From Albimonas sp963977235 (GTDB taxonomy: Bacteria; Pseudomonadota; Alphaproteobacteria; Rhodobacterales; Rhodobacteraceae): DNA of 64,000 bases. The notes beneath the pieces are model-generated. The model was given only the letters and a program-made list of their open reading frames with translations. It was not told the DNA's origin and searched no databases. This document shows positions 58,705-64,000 of this stretch, in pieces; the stretch's first letter is position 1, and each line of letters starts with the position of its first letter. Location of the stretch: NCBI RefSeq assembly GCF_963977235.1, contig NZ_CAXBOD010000021.1, positions 3,010 to 67,009 of the forward strand, given 5' to 3'. Made by a program: the position numbers and the translations under genes.

Positions 58705-60390
58705 TCAGTTCGCGCCCAGCAGCTCGGCGCGCCAGGACTCGGCGGCGTTGATCGCCGACAGACGGGCGCGGGCGCGCTCGGTCCACGGGCCCATCGCCTG
58801 CGAGGCGGCCGGCGGCAGACCCTCGAGCGCCTCAAGCGCCTGGGCGAGCTCGCCCTCGCGCAGGGCGGCGGCCGCGGCGCCCAGCTGGGCGTCCAGGCCC
58901 TCGCCCTCGACCCGGTCGACCGGCACGCCCTGCAGGCGGGCGCGGAAGGCGGCCAGCGCCTGGCTGGCGAAGGCGTCGCCGGCCTCGTCGGCGGCCTGGG
59001 CCTCCATCGCGTCATGGGCGATCGCGATGAAGCTCTCGCGCAGGTCGGTCATCCGGGCGACGCCGGCGTCGGCGGGGCCGGCCAGCGGCTCGGGCGCGGG
59101 GCCGAACTCGGACAGGGAGGCGAGCGGACCGGCGTAGGGGCGGCCCTCGTCGAGCGCCACGCTCATTTCCGCAAAGGCCGCGTTGACCTGCGCGCGGCGC
59201 TGGGCGTCGGCGGCCTGGGTCTGGGCGTTCTCCGCCGCGGTCTCGGCGGCCGAGGCGCGCTCGTCGAAGCGGGCTTCGGCCTCGTCGAGGCGGGCGGCGA
59301 GCTGGTCGACCCGGCCGGAGACCGACCCGAGCTCGGCGCGCAGCGCGTCGGTGGCCGCGGCGAAGCCCGACAGGCGCTCCGCCGCCTCGGGGGGAAGGTC
59401 GCCCGCGTCCTCGCCGAGATTGGACAGGCTGCCCGAAAGCGAATCCAGCTGCGCGCGCAGGTTCGACTGCGCGGCGGCCAGGTCCTCGACCTGCTGGCCG
59501 AGCCCGCCGTCGCCGCCCGCGGCGCCGCCAAGCCCCTCGATCCGGCTTTCCAGCTCGGCCACGCGGGCCTCGAGACCGGAGGCGTCGCCCCCGGCAGCCT
59601 CGTCCAGACGCGCCTCCAGCGCGGCGTTGCGCGTGACGTTGGCCTCCTCGATCTGGGCGCGCAGAGCGGTCAGCTCGGCCTGCGTCACCACGCCGGGGGC
59701 CTGCACGGCCTCGGCGATCGGGGCGGGCAGCCAGGGGGCGACCCGCGGCAGGGCCCACAGCGCGATGGCCGCGCCCACCAGCAGGATCACCAGCGCCTGC
59801 AGGGCGCGGGCGGCGAGGCTCGAGCGGGCCTGCTCGTCATGATCGTCGTGGAACGGGTCGTCCTCGACCCGCAAGTCGCGGTCGAGATCCCCATCCCGGG
59901 CGTCGTCCCGGGCGTCGTAGTCGGCGCCGCTGTCGAGGCCGGCGGCAAGCTCGTCAGGCCGGTCCTCGGGCCAGGTCGAGCCGTCGCCGTGAGGAAAATC
60001 CTCGTCGGGGCGGTCAGAATCCGGCCGCTCGGCGTCCTGGGCCTCGCGCAGTTCGGCGCTGGCGATGGGGTCGAGGCCCGCCTCCTCGGCGGTCTCGCGG
60101 CGCGGCTCGGGGCCGGCGACGCTCTCGGGCTCGACGCCGGGCCGAGCGGCCGCGGCTTCGATCTCCTCGGCGGTCATCGGCTCGGTCGTCGCGGTGGGCG
60201 GGGGGCCGTCGGGGTCGGGCTCCGAAACGGTCGGCTCGACCGTCGCGGCGTCCTCGATCTCGTCCGGGCGCAGGGGCGCGCCGGAGGGATCGACGGACGG
60301 GGTCTCCGTCTCCGTCGCCGCCTCCGTCGTGCCGTCGGGGAGGGTCTTCCCCTTGGCGGGCGTCTGATCGGGGTCCGTCTTGTCGCTCAT
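58705..60390 (-). CDS. Mic60/mitofilin-like membrane-shaping protein
   Basis: A 561-residue protein. The N-terminus is long, acidic and disordered (1-190, with runs of Asp/Glu/Pro); one membrane helix follows (about 196-214, ALVILLVGAAIALWAL). A long coiled coil (about 230-410, regular Ala/Glu/Leu heptads) and a C-terminal helical mitofilin-signature part complete it. Alphaproteobacterial Mic60 bends membranes and supports intracytoplasmic membranes, being the ancestor of the mitochondrial cristae protein; its gene neighbours hemD and hemY in this group. The long acidic N-terminus exceeds many homologues. ATG 60390. Confidence 0.85.
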   Translation of the reverse strand: MSDKTDPDQTPAKGKTLPDGTTEAATETETPSVDPSGAPLRPDEIEDAATVEPTVSEPDPDGPPPTATTEPMTAEEIEAAAARPGVEPESVAGPEPRRETAEEAGLDPIASAELREAQDAERPDSDRPDEDFPHGDGSTWPEDRPDELAAGLDSGADYDARDDARDGDLDRDLRVEDDPFHDDHDEQARSSLAARALQALVILLVGAAIALWALPRVAPWLPAPIAEAVQAPGVVTQAELTALRAQIEEANVTRNAALEARLDEAAGGDASGLEARVAELESRIEGLGGAAGGDGGLGQQVEDLAAAQSNLRAQLDSLSGSLSNLGEDAGDLPPEAAERLSGFAAATDALRAELGSVSGRVDQLAARLDEAEARFDERASAAETAAENAQTQAADAQRRAQVNAAFAEMSVALDEGRPYAGPLASLSEFGPAPEPLAGPADAGVARMTDLRESFIAIAHDAMEAQAADEAGDAFASQALAAFRARLQGVPVDRVEGEGLDAQLGAAAAALREGELAQALEALEGLPPAASQAMGPWTERARARLSAINAAESWRAELLGAN

Positions 60391-60526
60391 CTCGCCGTCC
60401 TGATCTCCCGTGCCGGGGACCGAAGCCCCCCCGGGACGTTATGGGATGCGCCGGCCACAGAACAACAGCGGCAGGTGCGGCGAACCGCGCGAAGGGCTCC
60501 GCGGAGGGGGCCGGCGCGGTCGTGCG

Positions 60527-61438
60527 TCAGGGCTCTCGCCCCGCGTCGTCGGCCGCCGCGGCCTTGTCCTGCGGCGCGGCGCGGGGGGCGCGGCGGGCGG
60601 ATCGGGCGACCTCGCCCATGGCCGCGCGCATCGCCTTGCGGGTCGGCGCCCCGGCGACGCGGACGCGGGCGAAGCCGAGGTCCGAGAGCCCCTCGGCCGC
60701 CGCGAGGCTGATCGCGACGGCCACGGTGCGGCGCAGATCGTGGCCCGGGCCCAGCAGGCGCGCAAGGATCCCGCCCGATCGCGGCGAGAAAACCGGGATC
60801 ATCTTGACCTGCCCCGCGGCCAGCGCCGCGTCCGCCTCGGGCGGCAGCGCGTCGGCTGCGGCCATGGCGTAGACCACCACCTGGCGCGCGCGGATCCCGG
60901 CCGCGGCCAGCGCGTCGGCGAGCGCGTCGCCGCCGTGCCGCCCGCAGAGATGCACGACCTCGGCGCCCGCGGGGGCGTGGCCGGAGATCAGGGCGGCCAG
61001 CGCGGCCGCGTCGCCGTCCGAGGCCCGCACATCGGCGAATCCGGCGGCGCGGGCGGCCTCGGCCGTCGCCTCGCCGACGCAGAAGCAGGGCAGCGCGCGC
61101 AGGGCCTGCCCGCCGGGCGCGCCGGCGGGCGGCGCGGCGCGGGCGCCGCTGGCCGAGGTCAGCGCCACGCCCCAGGCGCCGGCGGGATCGGCCACGGCCT
61201 CGAGCGCCTCGAACCGCATCAGGGGGGCGGGCAGCGTGCGCCAGCCCGCGGCCTGAAGCTGTTCGGCGAGGCGCCCGCCCGAGGGTTCGGGCCGGGTCAC
61301 CAGCGCCAGGGGGGCCAGCGACAGGGTCGCGCCCGGCGAGGCGGGGGCCTGCGAGCCCGAGGACTTCCGCTCGGAAGCCGTCTCGCGGGTGGCCATCTCG
61401 TGGGGGGCCATCTCGTGGGGGGCCTGCGCCGCGCTCAT
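60527..61438 (-). CDS. hemD: Uroporphyrinogen-III synthase
   Basis: A 303-residue HemD, closing hydroxymethylbilane to uroporphyrinogen III. The fold is two α/β domains with weak conservation; TRPEPSGGRLAEQLQAAGW at the start and the second domain around VVHLCGRHGGDALADALAAAGI and VFSPRSGGILARLLG are typical. The N-terminus carries two near-identical APHEM units (about 5-16) and a Ser/Ala-rich extension ahead of the domain, and the C-terminus has a basic tail of about 30 residues. ATG 61438 overlaps the hemC stop (ATGA). Confidence 0.88.
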   Translation of the reverse strand: MSAAQAPHEMAPHEMATRETASERKSSGSQAPASPGATLSLAPLALVTRPEPSGGRLAEQLQAAGWRTLPAPLMRFEALEAVADPAGAWGVALTSASGARAAPPAGAPGGQALRALPCFCVGEATAEAARAAGFADVRASDGDAAALAALISGHAPAGAEVVHLCGRHGGDALADALAAAGIRARQVVVYAMAAADALPPEADAALAAGQVKMIPVFSPRSGGILARLLGPGHDLRRTVAVAISLAAAEGLSDLGFARVRVAGAPTRKAMRAAMGEVARSARRAPRAAPQDKAAAADDAGREP

Positions 61439-62376
61439 TCGAAGAAGCCCGGGCCGCCGCGGCCGCGCAGCTCCGCGGCCGCGTCCGCGCCCATGGCGGC
61501 GGCGTCGCAGACGGGGCCCTCGCGCTCGGTCGCGTGGCGGACCGAGCCGTCGGGGCGGATGATCTCCCCGCGCAGCCGCAGGCGGTCGCCGGGCAGCAGC
61601 TCGGCCAGCCCGCCGATCGGCGTGCGGCAGGAGCCGTCGAGCCCGGCGAGGAACGCCCGCTCGGCCAGCATCGTCTGGCGGGTGTCGGCGTGGTCGATGG
61701 CGCCCAGCAGGGCGGTGACGGCGGCGTCGTCCGTGCGCTGCTCGATGCCGATGGCGCCCTGGGCGACAGCGGGGAGCATGGTTTCGGGCGCGATGGCGCG
61801 GGCGGCGTGTTCGTCCATCCCCAGCCGGCGCAGGCCGGCGCAGGCGAGGAAGGTGGCCGCGGCCACCCCGTCGGCCAGTTTGCGCAGCCGGGTCTGCACG
61901 TTGCCGCGGAACTCCACCACCTGCAGGTCCGGGCGGCGGTGCAGCGCCTGCGCCCGGCGGCGCAGCGACGAGGACCCCAGCACCGCGCCCCGCGGCAGGT
62001 CGTCGAGCCCCGCGAACTCGAGGCTGATGAAGGCGTCGCGCACATCCTCGCGCGGGAGGTAGCAGGTCAGCGCCAGCCCCTCGGGCTGCTCGACCGGCAT
62101 GTCCTTCATCGAGTGGACGGCGAGGTCGATCTCGCCGGAGGTCAGCGCCTCCTCGATCTCCTTGGTGAACAGGCCCTTGCCGCCGATCTCGGACAGGGCG
62201 CGGTCCTGCACCCGGTCGCCGGTGGTCTTGATCGGCACGATCTCGAAAGCCTCCCGCGGCAGGCCGTGGGCGGCCGCGAGACGCTCGCGCGTCTCCTCGG
62301 CCTGGGCGACGGCCAGGGGGGAGCCTCGGGTGCCAAGGCGGAGCGGACGGTCGGGGCTGAAGCTGCGCTCGGTCAT
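61435..62376 (-). CDS. hemC: Porphobilinogen deaminase (hydroxymethylbilane synthase)
   Basis: A 313-residue enzyme that polymerises four porphobilinogens. Motifs: LRLGTRGSPLAVAQAEE, KTTGDRVQD, GKGLFTKEIEEAL, AVHSMKDMP, GSSSLRRRAQAL, and LDGSCRTPIGGLAEL, whose Cys carries the dipyrromethane cofactor. Cytoplasmic, dedicated to haem and, in phototrophs, bacteriochlorophyll synthesis. ATG 62376. Ten bases separate it from the upstream HD-domain gene. Confidence 0.96.
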   Translation of the reverse strand: MTERSFSPDRPLRLGTRGSPLAVAQAEETRERLAAAHGLPREAFEIVPIKTTGDRVQDRALSEIGGKGLFTKEIEEALTSGEIDLAVHSMKDMPVEQPEGLALTCYLPREDVRDAFISLEFAGLDDLPRGAVLGSSSLRRRAQALHRRPDLQVVEFRGNVQTRLRKLADGVAAATFLACAGLRRLGMDEHAARAIAPETMLPAVAQGAIGIEQRTDDAAVTALLGAIDHADTRQTMLAERAFLAGLDGSCRTPIGGLAELLPGDRLRLRGEIIRPDGSVRHATEREGPVCDAAAMGADAAAELRGRGGPGFFE

Positions 62377-62386
62377 GCTGGGGGAC

Positions 62387-63013
62387 TTAGCGCCCGGCGC
62401 GGGCGCTGTCACGGGCCTCCATCGCCGCCATCAGCTCATGGAAGCGGGCGAGGAAGCGCTCGCGCGCCTCGCGGGGGGAGAGCGGGGTCAAGCGGAAGCC
62501 CTCGGCGCCGGGGAATTTCGGGTGGCCGAAGAACCTGTCGGCCTCGAGCGTCGAGAACCCGGCAAGCTGCGTCGCCTCGAACCAGGCGCAGGCCCGGTCG
62601 GCGCGCTTGATCGCGGCCTTCACGCCCTTGGGCGTCTCGGCGGGCAGGCCGAAGCGGACGTGGACGGCCCGCTCGAGCCGCGCCTCGAAGGCCTTGTAGT
62701 CGATCCCGAGCGCCGCCTTGAAGGGCGAGATCATGTCGCCGATGACGTATTCGGGCGCGTCGTGCAGCAGCGCCAGCAGCCGGTCGCGGGGCTTGGGGGC
62801 GGCGACCAGCCGGCCGAAGATCTCCTCGACCAGCAGCGAATGCTCGGCCACCGAGAAGGCCCAGTCGCCCAGCGTCTGCCCGTTCCAGCGGGCGACGAAG
62901 GCGAGGCCGTGGGCGATGTCCTCGATCTCCACGTCCAGCGGCGCGGGGTCGAGAAGATCGAGCCGCCGACCCGACAACATGCGTTGCCAGGCGCGGGGGG
63001 GCGTGCCGGACAT
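62387..63013 (-). CDS. HD-domain hydrolase (YfbR-like)
   Basis: A 208-residue HD-domain protein. Metal ligands are His58 (VAEHSL), His84-Asp85 (LLHDAPEYVIGD) and a later Asp in KRADRACAWFEA. It resembles YfbR, a 5'-deoxynucleotidase, and related phosphohydrolases; the substrate is unproven. The gene sits directly upstream of hemC on the same strand, a pairing of no obvious logic, so hemC may be transcribed from this gene's promoter. ATG 63013. Confidence 0.82.
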   Translation of the reverse strand: MSGTPPRAWQRMLSGRRLDLLDPAPLDVEIEDIAHGLAFVARWNGQTLGDWAFSVAEHSLLVEEIFGRLVAAPKPRDRLLALLHDAPEYVIGDMISPFKAALGIDYKAFEARLERAVHVRFGLPAETPKGVKAAIKRADRACAWFEATQLAGFSTLEADRFFGHPKFPGAEGFRLTPLSPREARERFLARFHELMAAMEARDSARAGR

Positions 63014-63129
63014 GGAACCTCCGAAGACGGCGGGAAGGCGAGGGGCGCGAGGCTTAGGGCGCCGCGGCCGCTCCGTCGAGGGGGGCCGCCGCGGCACGCC
63101 GCACGGCCTGCCCGTCCGCGCCCCGTCAA

Positions 63130-63217
63130 CCCGAAATTAATATCGGGCCAGCATAGCCGACGCGCCGGCGCCGACAATACCGCAGGGCGTTTCGTTGCGA
63201 TGCAGCGTCGGCGCTGC
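63130..63217 (+). promoter_or_regulatory. Divergent promoter region of the HD gene and ahcY
   Basis: The only A/T-rich patch is CCCGAAATTAATATCGGG (63130-63147), itself a hairpin. A perfect hairpin GCAGCG-TCGG-CGCTGC (63202-63217) follows. I looked for an S-adenosylhomocysteine riboswitch ahead of ahcY, but its conserved core is not visible. Confidence 0.35.
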
Positions 63218-63297
63218 TAACGATCCAGTCCAGCAGACACCGACCCTCCCGGCGGCGGCCAACGCGGGCCGCGCCGATCCCCGCGCAGGAGAGACGC

Positions 63298-64000
63298 ATG
63301 ACCGACTACATCGTCAAGGACATCAGCCAGGCCGATTACGGCCGCATCGAGCTCGATATCGCCGAGACCGAGATGCCCGGCCTGATGGCCCTGCGCGAGG
63401 AGTTCGGCGACTCCAAGCCGCTCAAGGGCGCGCGCATCGCGGGCTCGCTGCACATGACCATCCAGACGGCCGTGCTGATCGAGACGCTGGCCGCGCTGGG
63501 CGCCGAGATCCGCTGGGCCTCGTGCAACATCTTCTCGACCCAGGACCACGCCGCGGCCGCCATCGCCAAGGCCGGGATCCCCGTCTTCGCCGTCAAGGGC
63601 GAGACGCTGGAGGAATACTGGGACTACGCCGACCGGATCTTCCAGTTCCCCGAGGGGGGCTGCAACATGATCCTCGACGACGGCGGCGACGCGACGATGT
63701 ACATCCTCATCGGCGCCCGCGTCGAAGAGGGCGAGACCGACCTGATCGAGACGCCCCAGTCGGAGGAGGAGGAATACCTCTTCGCCCAGATCAAGAAGCG
63801 CCTGAAGGAAAGCCCCGGCTGGTTCGTCAAGCAGCGCGGCATGATCAAGGGCGTCTCGGAGGAGACCACGACCGGCGTGCATCGCCTGTATCAGCTGATG
63901 GAGAAGGGCCGCCTGCCCTTCCCGGCGATCAACGTCAACGACTCGGTCACCAAGTCGAAGTTCGACAACAAGTACGGCTGCAAGGAATCGCTGGTCGACG
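63298..64000 (+). CDS. ahcY: Adenosylhomocysteinase, 5' part (runs off the window)
   Basis: The first 234 residues of about 465 are present. It hydrolyses S-adenosylhomocysteine to adenosine and homocysteine, sustaining methylation. Landmarks: LHMTIQTAVLIETLAALGAEIRWASCNIFSTQDHAAAAIA, EYWDYADRIFQFP, DDGGDATM, SEETTTGVHRLYQL and NVNDSVTKSKFDNKYGCKESL. ATG 63298 has CAGGAGAGAC upstream. In R. capsulatus ahcY follows regA–hvrA; here it lies 45 kb away. Confidence 0.96.
   Translation, partial: MTDYIVKDISQADYGRIELDIAETEMPGLMALREEFGDSKPLKGARIAGSLHMTIQTAVLIETLAALGAEIRWASCNIFSTQDHAAAAIAKAGIPVFAVKGETLEEYWDYADRIFQFPEGGCNMILDDGGDATMYILIGARVEEGETDLIETPQSEEEEYLFAQIKKRLKESPGWFVKQRGMIKGVSEETTTGVHRLYQLMEKGRLPFPAINVNDSVTKSKFDNKYGCKESLVD

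Noticed and set aside
63130..63297. S-adenosylhomocysteine riboswitch ahead of ahcY
   Set aside because: Two hairpins are present but the conserved purine-rich core of that riboswitch is not seen.

Overview
The window is a 64 kb stretch of chromosome from a very GC-rich alphaproteobacterium, almost certainly of the order Rhodobacterales (Rhodobacter/Paracoccus relatives). Three things point there: the RegB–SenC–RegA (PrrBCA) redox locus, the cell-cycle/DNA-repair block divL–tsaE–amgK–murU–addB–addA–trxA, and the tetrapyrrole/membrane block hemC–hemD–mic60–hemY. Nearly all of it is housekeeping chromosome. I see no integrase, transposase, plasmid or phage gene and no CRISPR array, and both tRNA genes look normal.

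Layout. 0–2 kb: the 3' end of an unknown gene, tRNA-Val(GAC), a stand-alone Lrp-type RAM domain and an arylformamidase-like hydrolase. 1.7–14.1 kb (minus strand): trxA, addA, addB, murU, amgK, tsaE and a DivL-like PAS protein; addA, addB, murU and amgK are joined by 4-bp ATGA overlaps. 14.2–18.5 kb: regB on minus, and on plus an RTX-repeat gene broken by an in-frame TGA, then senC and regA. 18.8–20.8 kb: an ornithine cyclodeaminase-family enzyme and a lipoprotein. 21.3–27.4 kb (plus): the translation/secretion cluster ffh, two GNAT genes, aroQ-type chorismate mutase, rpsP, an EVE-like gene, rimM, trmD and rplS, ending in a strong terminator. 27.5–31.9 kb: an unknown protein, a methyltransferase, a secreted LpqC-type esterase, an EamA transporter and a Sel1-like protein. 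32.2–37.1 kb (plus): cysQ, kdsB, galU, galE and a glycosyltransferase, a nucleotide-sugar and envelope-polysaccharide set. 37.5–43.7 kb: a fumarase/PcaB-family lyase, rlmN, an IalB-family protein, an ECF sigma factor overlapping an asparaginase, and a small HPt-like protein. 44.2–52.6 kb: an AlaC-type aminotransferase, a WYL regulator, argB, a PRC-barrel protein, engB, a MOSC protein and yidC. 53.1–64 kb: a fused pgl–pgi gene, a VOC protein, tRNA-Thr(CGU), hemY, mic60, hemD, hemC, an HD hydrolase and the 5' part of ahcY.

The genes worth a second look are these: a DivL homologue whose phospho-acceptor His/Tyr is replaced and whose ATP-binding boxes are degenerate; a 6-phosphogluconolactonase–glucose-6-phosphate isomerase fusion that keeps an apparent internal start with its own ribosome binding site; an RTX gene with an in-frame TGA sitting between regB and senC; a hairpin-rich gap at 37.1–37.4 kb that could encode a structured RNA; and recurrent tandem duplications of about 27 bp. 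I found no clearly new multi-gene system. All functional names come from motif recognition by eye, without database searches.
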